Notes: generated by a model not told the origin, from the letters alone. A DNA stretch of 64,000 nucleotides from Owenia fusiformis (GCA_903813345.2 CAIIXF020000007.1:11103730-11167729); one strand, 5' to 3'. Positions 1 to 13,270 are shown, counted from the first letter of the stretch. Program-made: numbers and translations.

Positions 1-75
1 GGAAGGATAGGAAGGAAAGGATACGAAGGAAGGATAGATAGGAAGGATAGGATAGGATCAGATAGGAAGGATGGA
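1..75. repeat. GGAAGGATA microsatellite
   Basis: Degenerate tandem copies of GGAAGGATA or GATAGGAAG run from the left edge of the window. The array is cut by the window boundary, so its full length is unknown. Confidence 0.9.
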
Positions 76-144
76 TGAATTTTTCAATATTTTCTTCTCT
101 ACTCTTGACTTTCTATCAGGATACCATCAGATCGATTTTCCGAA

Positions 145-900
145 ATTCCAAAACGCCATAACTTCCAAACTGGAAGTCGGATCTAAATTTGATTTAAAGA
201 TTCGGATTCCTGACAAAATTCTACCCCTAATTCACAACTCATACATTAAATTTGGCGAATTTTTATTTTGACCTACTTTTTGGACACGCCATAACTTCGG
301 AACCGGAAGTCGGATCCAAATTTGGTTTGCAGATTCTGATTTCTGAGAAAATTCTTTCCTTAATTCATAACTCAAACATTAAATTTGGAGAACTTTTTAT
401 TTTGACCTACTTTTTGGACACCATAGCTCAAAAGTGGGTCAAAATACTTTCTGACGGCAAAAGGCTAACGCTATTAGCACACTCTTGGCTACAAGTATAC
501 ACAATTTCGAAGAATATAATTAAAGTGTAGTGTCAGAATCGCAAAAATAAGAAAAAACTTGGAATTTGACCTAGATTTTGACCTAGGCATTTTGGTGTCC
601 AAATTTTGAAGCTATGTGGCTTTTGAGGTCCCCTTCTTTTAAAGGCTTTGATTATATGAAGCTGAACTCAGTCTATATTTCGTATTTTTCACTTCAAAAA
701 AATCTTTTTTCCCATTGACTTAACATGGGCACCAAATTTAGCGATTTTTGAGTTTTCAAAACGCCATAACTTCCGAACCGGTAGGCCGATCCGAATTTGG
801 TTTTCATATTCGGAATCCTGAGAAAATTTCCTATAAGACTAATATCCTGGACATTTGATTTGGAGAACTTTTTTTTGGACCTCGTTTTCGGACACTGATA
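145..900. repeat. Diverged ~137-bp repeat units
   Basis: Three related units begin near 150, 287 and 759. Each opens with GCCATAACTTC, continues with a GGAAGTCGGATC-like stretch, and closes with a GAACTTTTTATTTTGACC-like stretch. The first two are directly adjacent and the third is separated by about 340 bp. The copies differ at many sites, so the family looks old. No coding capacity is convincing here. It may be an old satellite or part of a dispersed element; I do not recognise the family. Confidence 0.6.
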
Positions 901-1199
901 TCTCGAAATCGGTTTGAGATATCAAAAAACTAAATCGACCCTAGCTTTCCTACTTTTTTATAAGGAACACAATGAAAAAAACCCGGATCAAAAATATTGA
1001 AGGACGACTGAGAAAATTGAAAAAAGTGACAAAGTACTGGATTTGACCCAGTTCCTGACCTTTGACCTAGATAAAAATTTGACCCAATTTCCCACCAACT
1101 AGATACTGAACCTAAATAAACTGTATAATGGTCTTTACTGGATACCTTATAGTTTCTGAAAAAACGGCTACGGAATAATAAGAATAATAATAATAAGAA

Positions 1200-1312
1200 T
1201 ACTGGCAAAAACAATAGACTCCAGATTTTCAATCTGGAGTCTAATAATAATAATAATAAAGAAAACTGACGAAAGCAATAGACTCCAGATTTTCATCTGG
1301 AGTCTAATAATA
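1200..1312. repeat. Twin hairpin repeat with AAT tail
   Basis: Two direct copies, about 65 bp apart, of a short perfect hairpin: AGACTCCAGATTTT followed by its complement AATCTGGAGTCT. Each copy is followed by an (AAT)n run. A hairpin plus short microsatellite tail is typical of 3' ends of some non-LTR retroposons or SINEs in marine invertebrates. That assignment is inference, since no body of an element is visible upstream. Confidence 0.55.
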
Positions 1313-1475
1313 ATTTTACAACTGGCTCTATGAGGGTTTTTTATAATAAATAGTTATACAAGTATAATACGAGGGGTGTTCAACAATAGCAATACAAATG
1401 GTATTATCTTACATCTCTCATAGGGGAAGAAGGTTTAATCCTGTTTGATCCCTATCTTTTTATGAGGTCATTGTT

Positions 1476-2365
1476 CACCCTTGGTATACGCAGCTAACGA
1501 AAATTGACCGGTACAGGTCAAAAGCTGGACCGGAACTGGTTAACGGTTTTATTTGAATTTAAAATAGCCATAACTTGCTCAATATTGACTTCCTCGTGTC
1601 TAATTTGAAATATATGATGCCTCCCGATGCTTTTAAGTACCCCAATTTTTTACAGATTTTTAAACGGACCAAAACTCTCTAAATGCACATTTATGCTCTT
1701 TTCTCTCGAGAATGACTGTCTCATTTTCACGATAACTTTTATTTAGTACTTCTAACATATAAGATCTATTTTTCCCCATCAAGGTATGATGGAAATGACA
1801 TGCTATTTACATCTTGTGAGTTTCAATGACGCGCGTTTGATTTTATAAAAAATGCCAAACTTTGTGACAAAGAATTTCATCCTGCTTGCAGCGAGAAGAC
1901 GGACCGGTTCGGGGCAATCTTCTTGCAGCGAGAAGACGGACCGGTTCGGGGCAATAGCTGATGAAATTCTTTGTCACAAAGTTTGGCATTTTTTATAAAA
2001 TTAAACGCGCGTCATTGAAACTCCCAAGATGTAAATAGCATGTCATTTACATCATACCTTGATGGGGAAAAATAGATCTTATATGTTAGAAGTACTAAAT
2101 AAAAGTTATCGTGAAAATGAGTCAGTCGTTCTCGAGAGAAAAGAGCATAAATGCGCATTTAGAGAGTTTTGGTCCGTTTAAAAATCTGTAAAAAATTGGG
2201 GTACTTAAAAGCATCGGGAGGCATCATATATTTCAAATTAGACTCGAGGAAGTCAATATTGAGCAAGTTATGGCTGTTTTAAATTCAAATAAAACCGTTA
2301 ACCCGTACCGGTCCAGCTTTTGACCCGTACCGGTCAATTTTCGTTAGCTGCGTATACCAAGGGTG
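1476..2365. mobile_element. Hairpin (foldback) transposon, 406-bp arms
   Basis: The left arm (1476-1881) and right arm (1960-2365) are reverse complements over about 406 bp with only scattered mismatches. The termini read CACCCTTGGTATACG. The flanks carry a 5-bp direct duplication TTGTT (1471-1475 and 2366-2370), as expected for target-site duplication. The 78-bp loop holds two copies, 37 bp apart, of a 34-bp direct repeat containing GGACCGGTTCGGGGCAA. No transposase is encoded, so this is a non-autonomous element. CAC termini with a 5-bp duplication would suit a Transib-like source, but that is weak inference. Confidence 0.85.
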
Positions 2366-2370
2366 TTGTT

Positions 2371-4951
2371 TGTATATTATTCATTCATAGTTTGTTGTGC
2401 AATCAATAAATGACTATCTAAATACAAACAAAATATTACGAATTTATCCTTTGTACTTTTAAAGTTACAGTAAAAATATAAGTTTAAGAGTATCCAGAGA
2501 ATCTTTTTTTTTACATCTTGCTCAAGTACTTAAAGGGTTCCGATTAGCATCCCGTATAAAAACAATATGGCGGCTCCAGGCGAATCAACTGGATCAGTCC
2601 ACTTTTAAGAAATAAGGGGAGTTCTGTAAAATCCAGTTTATTGAAATTGTCTTTGAGATAAAGTAATCCGTTTATAATGATTTTGAAAACGTTATCCAAA
2701 GAGTGATTGCGTTCAAAGAATACATGTACAACAGCCAATATAAATCCTTGTATTAGAAACCGGTTTGTCTTGCTTTGTTTCATTTGTAGGATATTCCATA
2801 TGCAAAGCTGTGTGCTATTACGTTATGGGGAAATTTAGATGCCAATTTTTCCTTATTGTACACAAATAAAAGATCCTGAAACTTCACCCATAAATGTGGA
2901 ATTGATTTGTCAAAATAAAAATCACCCTTTTATAAATGTGTGACGATCTATAATATACTTATGCTATATAACAGTTAGAGGTGTTGACACAACGACCTCA
3001 AACCTGTGAACCCTTGAGTATTATTCCGGGATCGGGCCTTTTATACTAAACGGTGAGCAACACCAGAAACGAGCGTTCGATTTGCTAAACGATATGCGTC
3101 ACCCTTTAAGTCCAAATCACTTTTTTGTCTCAAACCATTTTTCCTATTTTGGGTACTGGGAGTTAATCAAAACGTGTGAGAAATGCTTTACAGTTGGATG
3201 CAAATACATTAGAAGATTAAATTAAATATTCAAATAGGTAATATACTGATTAATGGATCAAGAAAGAGCATTGATGGTCATAGATATTGAGATATATATG
3301 GACTAAAATCCAGACTAAATTACTTTAAGACAAAATGGCTCTGAGTACCCTTTTTGTAACATCTTTACTATAACTTTACAAATAACAATTAGTAATATTA
3401 TATTTAAGTAATGTTATATTATAGTGATATTATATTATCATAATATTTGGCCAGCATTTATAACAAACAATTTCTCATATCCCTTGCCTTTAATCATTGC
3501 ACACCTCATGATGATTCCTTCATTAGCATGAAAATGAGGGCAATTGGATTTTATCTAATATTTATTGATCGACCCTCGTATCCCAGGCTACTAGGCAATG
3601 CAATACAATAGAATAATGTTTGGAATGAAAATCTGTATTTCATTAGTTAATAGCATATAAAAAGCAAAATATGAAGTAATTGATGATACATAAAAGTCAT
3701 AAAACCAAATGGGAATTGCAATTTTATAGCCTGGTATATGTTGTTTTATTGGAATTTGATGCACTGTATTGTGTTAACCATTTCAATACTTTCATGTCCC
3801 ATTTGAATATTTGATTGATGTTGGAAAAAATCAAAACTAGAAAATGGCAACTCCATGGAGTAGCAAATCACAATGAACAAAATTATAATCATTCATCTGT
3901 TCTGTTTTCCACAATATAATATTTACCATATACTCTACCCTTGATTTGCAGATAATAAATGGCAGAAATTGGGTATTTGGGTCACCGTTTAGGAGTATCA
4001 AAGGCACAACTTATAAAGACAATACTCAGTATCTTATACAGTAGGCATGATCTAATATAGTATAATATAACTATAACTAATTTCTAAATTACACCGAATT
4101 CCCTCTTAAGGCAGCCATTTTGAACTTTCTGAGGCAAAAATCAGAAAAACAATGCCATAATTGTGATCTTCCTTCAATTTGAGTATAAAATAGCCATACT
4201 TTGAAGAGATGAGGAAATTATCGAGAAATCCCACATTGGGCAGCCAGAATCAGAATAATGTTACAATATTTGCAATCAACTCTAAACTGGCTTTCATTCA
4301 ATTATAATAAAGCTATATTTCAGAAAGATCTCAAAATTGACTGACACTCCCTTTTTCCTGACCTCCCTACACAGCCCCTGGGGTCATAGCGAAAAACACA
4401 GAATATATGTCAAATAGATATTTTATTTTGCCACAAGTTCAAAAAACTTAAATTTTCACGAAAAAATTCATGCAAATTTCAAACCTTTGGCTATTGAAAA
4501 AATGAAAAAAATGAAAATCTTTTGTCCAAAACCATTTTCAAAACCATTGCAATTGTACAGTGGATTTTGAATATGTTTTAAGAGCATTCTTCGCAAAAAC
4601 TGTTTTTATAGATCAAATCTTTTTTTTGTTGGGCAAGTATGCAAAATAAAATACATCTTCACCAATGGAAACAGTGTCAAAGTACAAAAATGTTTATATT
4701 TATAATACCAATTAAATGTATCACTTCAAAAATACTCTCAGTGGATTTTTGTAAAATTGTTGTAAATTGATAATATCAGCAAATACAGTCCATACTCGTG
4801 CAGTTGTGTAGTTATGATTGTTATTGCAAGATGAATATCCGAGTATGATAATTTTGTTTACAAATCACCCTTTCATTAAATATTAGAGTGATCTGCATTC
4901 CAAATGTTCCTGGCTACCCCACTTCCTGATATAATTCATGAGGAAGCAAAA
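2371..4951. other. Intergenic, no recognised gene
   Basis: AT-rich sequence between the hairpin element and the DUF1295 gene. I see no spliced coding exons with family resemblance. A 79-codon minus-strand frame at 2544-2783 resembles nothing I know. The 3'UTR of the DUF1295 gene should occupy the right end, just left of 4952. Confidence 0.6.
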
Positions 4952-7218
4952 TTACCTGAAGAAAGGAATTAAAGATGGGGTATTTTTCAAATATTCTAAA
5001 TAACTAGGATCTTTGCCCCATCTTCTAAGTCCAGATTTCTCTAACATTGGAATGCCACTGACTCTCGTGAGAAGGAAGAATGTAAACAGTGGAGAGATGG
5101 CGCTCAGGTATTCTTTGCCTTTAAATGTTGATGATGCAGAGATGTAAAGTCCGCACCAGAGTAAGATTTCACCAAAGTAGTTAGGATGACGACATATGCT
5201 CCATAGACCTGATGATATGAACTTGCCCTGGAACAGACAAAGTCGTAAGATGGAATACCTTGACTCTACCTTGAGATGTAAGCTAGTAAGAGATATATTT
5301 TGGCAATTCAATGCAGATACACTGTAGACTCCCGAAAATTCAACATTTTTTTATCCATATCATGTTGAATAACAAATTTAGTTTCGTAAGGGGGAGGGGG
5401 TTAGTGAAAAGTGTTGATTTTTTAAATATTCAAGTGAAAGACAAATCAACATTTTAAATTTCGTTAGATGAGGGGAGGGGGTCAAATCATAATGAAATTA
5501 ACACTGCTTTTCAATGACTGTTGATAATTGGACATCATCCCTAAGGTTGTGTTGTACATTATATGGATGGTTATTGGAATATAAACACTAAACAGACATG
5601 TAACTGGAGGTATCTTTAATTTAGAGCTGTTCTTTGGGGTGAATAGGTTTAAGCTAAAGTGTCTTTTAAACTACATGTATTTCACTGTACAGCTTTGGCA
5701 TGATTATTTAAACTAAATAAATATACATATACGTACAGCATTATCTGGATTATTTCTGAAAGATGACTTCTGGTAGTCGGCTATAACCTCAAACAGAAAG
5801 CCTACAGTCCAAAGACCCCATCCTACATAGTCTCTGGTGCTAATGGGCTTGTCCTTCTCTTTAGAGTTGTGGATGAGTGTAGGTAGGAGATTGAGGAATA
5901 TCCAAGCACCTAAAATAAAAAGAAATACATGGCATTCTATTAATAATGTCAGGTCAAAATATCATGACAATTTTGGGACAAAATAATTTAACAAAACCTT
6001 TCTGTTTATTAAATGTTATTGAACATTGAAGATATATTCTCCCAAACTCAATGTTTTTCCAACAAAATCTAGCTTGCCTCCCCTAACATTACTAGTTTTT
6101 TAAATGGCACATCGATATTTTGACATAGTCACTATTGCAAATTGACTGCTGAAAATCAATATTTGACTATATAACTATATTAATAAAAGCATATTCCACA
6201 TTTACCTAAGGAATCTATATTAGATATCATTTTAAAGATATTCCAACTTACAAGATAGACCCAAATTTGTATAAATTATGAAATAATAGATTTCTGTCTT
6301 ATTCAAAACTGAAGAAAATAATTAAACAAGTATATCCCTCATGAAATATTTTTATTATAATATTACAAAGCTACATGTATAGAGTAAAACCTCTATTGGT
6401 GATTGAGGTATCTAACAATGGTGACACTATTTCCACAATTTACCTTGCATTGTCCAGGCAAATAGGAACATTGCTGGTGACTGTTTGATTTGGTTGAACC
6501 GTCTGTCTTTTCCCTCCTTCAGTATACGAGTGAACAAAAAGAGACCCAGTCTGCAAAATATAAATGGTTTAGTCCATACAGGGTTGATTAAGTTGTACAA
6601 AGAAACATTCTACATTTCATTGGAGAACAAGATTCCCTGATGACAACACTGTATAAGACATGTCATATGTCAACAATAAAAATGTTGTACCTGAATGCCC
6701 ATGTCATGACCATCCCAGTCTGCACCTGTTTCCGCGTTGAAGTTTTCCCCGACCATTCTAAACTTTTATAGGCAAGATATAGATGTGTGCAGGCACCTGA
6801 AATAATAGACAATCTTGTGTTATTTAATTTATATTCAAAATCTTTAATTTGCTCAACTAAAGGGGCCTCACTTTTTCACAGGATCCTGAAGCACCATCTA
6901 ATCATCTAATCAATGTACCCCAACCGGTGATGGTAAGGTTGGGTGATAGCCTGGGTGATGGTAAACACATGGTGTTCATATATTTCAAAGTTCTTTTATA
7001 TTTTATGCTTGACACAGATTCGCTAAAAACATTTCAATATCTGCATGGATTTCATAGTGCAGTAGAAAATACTGATAAATTATTGAAATTATGAAACCCC
7101 AAAGTTACTCACCCACTAAATCATAAAATTTCTCTGTTTTCATCAACACTGCAACGAGCCAACCTGCCCATTGTATTGTAAAATCTATGGCAGCAGTTTT
7201 TGCAAGTGTGTTCCCCAT
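4952..7218 (-). CDS. DUF1295 / steroid-reductase-like membrane protein
   Basis: Five coding exons on the minus strand: 7113-7218, 6691-6796, 6444-6550, 5737-5909 and 4952-5227. All have GT-AG borders and phases that sum to 768 nt (255 residues plus stop). The start codon opens MGNTLAKTAAIDFTIQWAG. The protein is rich in hydrophobic helices. It carries the DUF1295 hallmark TRDYVGWGLWTVGFLFEV, followed across the last junction by SGLWSICRHPNYFGEILLW. The R-x-PNY-x-GE pattern is the cofactor-binding region shared with steroid 5-alpha-reductases and isoprenylcysteine methyltransferases. The length is normal for DUF1295 proteins. The family is expected in an internal membrane as a putative NADPH-dependent reductase; the substrate is unknown. 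The gene lies head-to-head with GTDC1, 644 bp apart, so a shared promoter is likely. Confidence 0.93.
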
Positions 7219-7862
7219 GATGAACTCTAAAACTGACATGATAACCTAGTTTATAACCCCAAACTTTGAACTTTTACAAATTTGCAGGTGCTTTTGACCT
7301 CACCTTGAACTTTGATGTAGACATTGATCAAAAGTTAGACGAGGACTGATAATTCATTAAATCCTTATAAACACATCAAATATCTTATGAAGAGTTCTTA
7401 TGGATATTTTGAATGTCTAATTGTCTCGGAAATTGCTAGAAAAACGACCAAAACGAAGTTCCATTTTATTTTTACGACAATGCTATATCGTAGATGGGAC
7501 GCATCATGATAGAAAATATTTTGAAAAAATGTGTACTATGTTTTCTGTTTACAACATATAAGAAGCCTTGGTATGTTAAATGAGACATTCATATTGTGAA
7601 GTTTATATTGTGTTAACTGTTTATACGCAAAATATACGTTTAAGAACGAAATTCGCACCAAAAATTATGTATAACACATATTATCGCCCACTTGAAAACA
7701 TGGATTAATTTCTTACATTCAACTTGGAAACGGATACTCTATCAATTTATTCATCTTCCTAAAACATGGGAAGAATAAAGTCAAACTCATTCAAGCCTTT
7801 CAAATTAAGTTGAATAAGCTTTGTAGAGCCCATTTTCAGACATAGTAATTCTTCCAAGACTT
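7219..7862. promoter_or_regulatory. Divergent promoter, DUF1295 gene / GTDC1
   Basis: A 644-bp gap separates the start codons of two divergently oriented genes and must contain both 5'UTRs and both core promoters unless distant noncoding exons exist. I see no clear TATA box or CpG cluster. The assignment rests on gene layout alone. Confidence 0.5.
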
Positions 7863-10800
7863 ATGATGGATGACCACACTTGTAATATGAATAATGAGTC
7901 GATGAACTCAGAGGTTTTGCTAGTGGAACCATTCTATGGTGGTTCACATAAACAACTAATGGATTTGCTGAACAGTGAGATTGAAAAGACTGAATTATAC
8001 ACTATGTCACCCAAGAAATGGCATTGGAGAGCAAGGACCTCAGCTTTATATTTCTCAAGGAAGATAAAACAATCCGAATCATTCAAGTAAGCCACCTCTG
8101 TGAGTTTGTTCAGTTCTGTATGTTCAGAAATGGCTCATATTTGGAGTCCAATATTATTTGCATAACTCATTCCATGCATGGTCTACATCTTTCAGTTTTG
8201 CACAAAGAACACATAATATACAGGGTGGTCCAAAAAAAATTGGAACATTTGATAATTGAACTCAAAATCGTTATTTTTCCTCTAAAATGACCCAAAATGT
8301 TACTGAGTATTGTTCAGACACTTATTTATCTGATGTAAAGTTTATAGGTGAAAACAACAAAGTTAATGCATTAAACTAGACAATGTTTGATATGACCCCT
8401 CTTCTGAATTACAAATTCAAGCCTGAGACTCTGTTTTGAAATGATTCATTCAGTTTGCTGTTTGTTTGTATTTGTCCAAGTAATCTTGATTAAAAAATTC
8501 AGCTTGACCAAACTTCTTATATGTTTGCCTTGTAAGATCAAATCTAGTAACATACTCAACATTTTTTTACCTAAATTGATAGGTATCAAGTTTGTTTTGA
8601 TGGCTATTGTCGAGTGTATTACTGATTGAATATTCTCAAGAAAGAGGCCAGGGCAGCCCGTTTTGACTGGTAAATGCAGCCCCCATCCCATTTCTTGTTC
8701 TAATATGAATAATGTTCATTGAATGTATCATCAATATATGTATATCAATATCATGAAGGAGTTTCCCAGAACACAAATTATATATTATATTATATGTGCT
8801 TAGAGGTGGTCTTTAATAAAGCCTTGTGAATAACTGGTAAGATTCCCCTCTACTGAAAAGCGGAAACAATGATTTTGTCAGTTTAGTAGCTGTATGGGTT
8901 ATGCAATCACTCACCTCTGACATGTTCTTTCTTTCCTACTCTTAAATAAAAATAACGATTTTGGGTATTCTTAAGTTAACGGTTGCAAAATAGTTTTCTA
9001 GGAAACCATAGATGTTAATACCTCTTGTCAAATGAATATGATTTTATAAAATGTGTATAGCAATCATCATGTTCATTAGAGCTTTGGAATAAAGAATACT
9101 TGAAAAAGAAGCGGCTAAATTGACACGTGTATATTTGAGAAAAGGGGGTCCTATGAAATTTTGACTAGTTTTACATGAACTTTGTGGTTTTCACCTATAA
9201 ATTTTACATCAGATAAATAAGTGATTGAACTATGCTCAGTAAAGTTTTGGTGCATTTTGGAGAAAAAATAAAGGTTTTGCGTTCAATTAACGAATGTTCC
9301 AATTTTTTTTGGACCACCCTGTAAATAACCTAGCCATACATGCAGTTGCGGGTAAATATTTTCAACTAACTACGGTATGTTTGAAAATTTAGAAAATTTA
9401 GTGACCTACTTTTAAAAAGTACAAAATATTTAGATTACTGATTTTTCTCTTTTTTATAACTAGAATATAGATAGAACTTACCCTCAACTGATAATCTAGT
9501 TATTATGTTTGTAAAATTCGGAGCTATATATGCAAGGCTAGCAACAGAGTAATGTCTGAATCATTTGACATAGCTAATACTGTAGATGCTTGTTCAATTC
9601 CAGAGTGTTGTTTGCCAGTTCTGTTCTGAACCTAGCAGAGCTCATAGCTCTGAGACCTGACCTGGAGAGACTTCGAAAGGTGCTATACTTCCACGAAAAT
9701 CAGCTTGAATACCCTGTACAGAAGCAACTTGATAGAGACTTCCAATATGGTTACAACCAGATTTTGTCATGGTATGTGTTTAGCTACAATACACAGATGT
9801 TTCAAAATCATTACACATGGATTTAAAACATATTTTATATAATGTAGATAATAGAGAGTACTAGTGTTTAACACTAAATTAGACGAATAACATTAGTCTT
9901 CAGCTTCAAATGTATTTCATAGAATGATTTACTAAATTACAATTAATTGTTACATTTACTCAGATGATCTTTATTTTTCTATGTACCAAGTCATGTTTGT
10001 GACTACATTGGTGTGTTTTATTTTTTCAGTTTGGTAGCAGATGTGATCTGCTTTAACTCAGAGTATAATATGAAATCGTTCCTTAGTAACATTGTTCATC
10101 ACATGAACATAATGCCTGACTACAGACCCAAGAGTCTTGTTGAGGAAATCAAACCAAAGTGTAGGGTTCTATATTACCCAATACTTTACCCAACAGACAT
10201 TCAGCGTGAAATAGAGATATCTCAAGGACAAGGAATGTGCACTGAGCAGGCTGAGGAGACACCTGATCCTGTGTCAGACACTCATTGTGACAATATAAGA
10301 GACACCCATTGTGTTAACACAAATAATGACACCCATTATGATGACATAAATACTGACAGCCATTGCCATGACACAAAAGTTGGCACTCAGTTTACCAATG
10401 AAGGAAATCATTACCAAGTTGCATCATGGGATAGTCAATCTAAAAAGAAAAAACTGGATGTAAAAAGTGAAACACTGATTACATGTACTAGTCATGAGAA
10501 TCTAAAGAAAGAAGACAGTTCAAATCTGCCAATACATATTGTTTGGCCTCATAGATGGTTAGTGTAGAAGTTTTCATAGATATAAAGCGATATTATGTAC
10601 ATGTAGTAATAGTCATATAGAAAATATGAGAAATCAAATGGCATTTCCCATATTTCAGTTTGCACAAAATGTCCTCCTCCCCTTTCCCAAAGAGAAAGCA
10701 AAATGTATCAAAAATATATTGACATTGCAATATATTTTACATGCTTGTTTATTTAGGGAGCATGACAAGAATCCAGAGAGCCTGTTTACAGTGCTGTATG

Positions 10801-13193
10801 ATCTTCATGAGAAAGGAATCCCCTTTAAAATATCTGTACTTGGAGAATGCTACCAGGACCATCCAGGTAAACAATTAGGCTCCACGCAATTTCTAAGTTT
10901 CTTCGAATCAGATAATACTCACTTTGTCAGAAATGCAACAAAAATTACTGACTGATTAAACTCAATTTTATCAAATTACGCTATCAACAAAAATAGGTCA
11001 ATCCCTCTCATTTTCTTATAACTAAGGTTTGAAATTTGCAATTCCTGACCTCCATATTTGTAGCACATAATTCACTTTTATGTCAGCCTATATAAGTTGC
11101 TTAATTCTTTGAATTTCATATTTTGTATTAAAAAATTCTTTATTTTGAATGTTATTCCTATTGTTTGTTTTCAGCAATATTTAAAGAAGCAAAAGCAAAA
11201 TTGTCTGACCATGTGTTGAACTGGGGACACTTGGATAGCAAACAGGACTATTACAAAGCTCTCTCAGATGCGGATATTGTCATCTCAACATCCAATCATG
11301 AATTCTTTGGAGTTGCAATGTAAATAAGAAGAGGGAGGAAAACCCCAGAACATGATTCCATATAAAGATGAACCTCTAAAGGTTCAACTTTACATAGCGA
11401 TATGTTCATCTATGAATTCTGGGGCACTTGTGATTTGAACACTTGTGGTGGCAGTTTCTTAGTACATGTATAATTAGATCTAAGAAGAAATAATATGATG
11501 AAACTCAAAACTAAAAATATTGTTTATTAGTGTTACATTATGAGACCTAAAGAATAATTTTTATTAGTTTATAATGAAATAAAACTGTGAATGGGCTTCA
11601 GGACTGTCAATAGATGGCATAAAATTCAGTAGGTTTAATAGCATACTTTAACATGTAAAAAATGTTCCAAAAATCTCCCAAAATAAATTTTATTGAAAAT
11701 ATCCAAAACTTCTAATTTTAAATCTTAAAACATGTTTGTAAATAATGATGAAGGAAAATATGATATTTATTTGATATATAGAGAGAATTTGAAGTTTCAA
11801 AACAGCAATATTTACACATAAACCAATGGGCCTATTATGGAGGACAACCTAGTAGTTAACTGCCATCTATACGAGTCCTGGCTCCCATTAATAACAAGTG
11901 AACATTCACAGAACACTATTTATCATATTTTTGGGAGGGGGTACATGTCCTATCTGTTTTGTAAGGAAACTTTGATTTATAAGAGAAGACGAATCACTAT
12001 AGTATACATGTATTTTTCATTCCAGGCTAGAAGCTGTCCATTTTGGCTGCCACCCACTTGTGCCTAACAGACTTGTCTACCCAGAGATATATGGCTTCTC
12101 TCCCCATGTAAAAAGTAACTATTTAAAAATTTTCAAAATTGCTTAATTTGTTCAATCTTAATATGAGAAAAAAGCCAAGATGATTTGGATCATGTATTTT
12201 GCATAGAGATGATAAAATGGTTAAAATGCCGGTGTCCTGAATTAATTTTTAGTCTAACACTATATCTTTTTGTATAACTTTTTGTAAAATACTGAGCCAG
12301 TGTTGTACAATATAGAGTAGAATATTTTATGGTCTGAAAACGATAACATTTGTTAATAAAAAGCAGGAAGTTCAAATATTTGAAAAATCAAGGCCAACAA
12401 CTTTTTTTCAAAGTCAACTTTTTCCAAAAATATCTCTATTTTCAAGTCGCTACAAATAGTGTTTGATGGATAAAATATAGTTTCCAACTAGCTATGCATC
12501 AGGCCTTTATAGATTAATGTTAAATTGAATACTGTTATTATCTATTTAAAATGTAACGTTTCATGATTTCTTGATTGAACTCAGAAATCAAAATTAATGA
12601 TATATAAATTAAGTTTAGTTTAAATTAAATTAAACAGAAGAAAGCGTAGTAAGAAAATGGAAAGTTAACCTGTTGCCTCTATAATACAAATATTACAAGG
12701 TAGCCATTCTAAATTTTAAGTGCAGTATTTGTCTCTTTCAGAATGTTTCATGTACAACACAGATAATCAGTTGAGAAAGATGCTGGAAAATATATATAAA
12801 CACCCACATTCTGTGCGTTATCTGAATGCAAAGGTAGGATTAATCATTCTGACTGACATTGACTTTGTCTGGCTAGATTTTTTGAAGTTGAAAAATGTTG
12901 AGATTGCTTTTTCTGTTTAGATGTGTTCCTTGGGCAGAGCTCTATTGAGTGCCATTGAAACAAACAAGGCATTAACATGCAAAATGTCACCACCTGCCAT
13001 TTGTTACAAACAAAATCCATGAGATCAGCTTGAGTCACTTACTTTCCTTGTATCATGTATTTGTTTCCAGGAACTATTAAGGCCTGGGCGCTTCAGTTGG
13101 GAAACACTCAAGCATCAATATCTGGATGTTTTGTCTCCTCAAGCTAAGGACAAATGCCTAGCAGACTTTAAACAGTATGGTGAAGTTAGATGA
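7863..13193 (+). CDS. GTDC1: tRNA-queuosine alpha-mannosyltransferase
   Basis: Eight exons: 7863-8086, 9604-9771, 10030-10557, 10757-10866, 11175-11319, 12026-12114, 12742-12833 and 13071-13193. They sum to 1479 nt (492 aa) with matching phases. The N-terminal domain shows [30 protein letters not shown] and [12 protein letters not shown], the signatures of GTDC1. The C-terminal GT4 domain shows [12 protein letters not shown], with the E-x7-E nucleotide-sugar motif. Known role: GTDC1 (QTMAN) transfers mannose from GDP-mannose to queuosine-34 of tRNA-Asp. Exon 3 carries a low-complexity insert of repeated DTHC/DTHY/DSHC units (about residues 205-240), which lengthens the usual variable linker. 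The exon 6 donor must be GTAACT at 12115; the GTAAAA six bases upstream would break the frame. Intron 1 hosts a DNA transposon. An ATTAAA lies about 18 bp after the stop. Confidence 0.97.
8221..9321. mobile_element. Non-autonomous TA-flanked DNA transposon
   Basis: It lies in GTDC1 intron 1. The ends read CAGGGTGGTCC and its exact complement GGACCACCCTG, flanked on both sides by TA (8219-8220, 9322-9323). Imperfect inverted arms extend about 150 bp inward on each side; for example TTATTTATCTGATGTAAA occurs near 8323 and its complement near 9205. The interior shows no transposase. TA duplications and short perfect tips suggest a Tc1/mariner-type source. Confidence 0.8.
12961..13012. repeat. 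Dispersed AAGGCATTAACATGC repeat, copy 1
   Basis: It shares GGCATTAACATGCAAAATGT and CACCTGCCATTTGTTACA with copies near 24798, 50951 and 58873. It sits in GTDC1 intron 7. The conserved core is about 50 bp; flanks differ between copies, so this is probably a fragment of a short dispersed element. Family not recognised. Confidence 0.6.
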
Positions 13194-13270
13194 TCAATGT
13201 TGGGGCTTCTATTAAATTCATTTTATAAAATACAAGACACAGTATGAAAAATAAGTACCGTGGGTACTGG

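Noticed and set aside
930-1232. 100-codon minus-strand frame with a hydrophobic start
   Set aside because: It lies across a repeat and AAT run, with no family resemblance and no splice partners.
2544-2783. 79-codon minus-strand frame
   Set aside because: No recognisable motif and no neighbouring exons; length is within chance expectation for AT-rich DNA.
12115-12120. Alternative GTDC1 exon 6 donor at GTAAAA, six bases upstream of this site
   Set aside because: It would put exon 7 out of frame; GTAACT at 12115 gives the phase that preserves the C-terminus.
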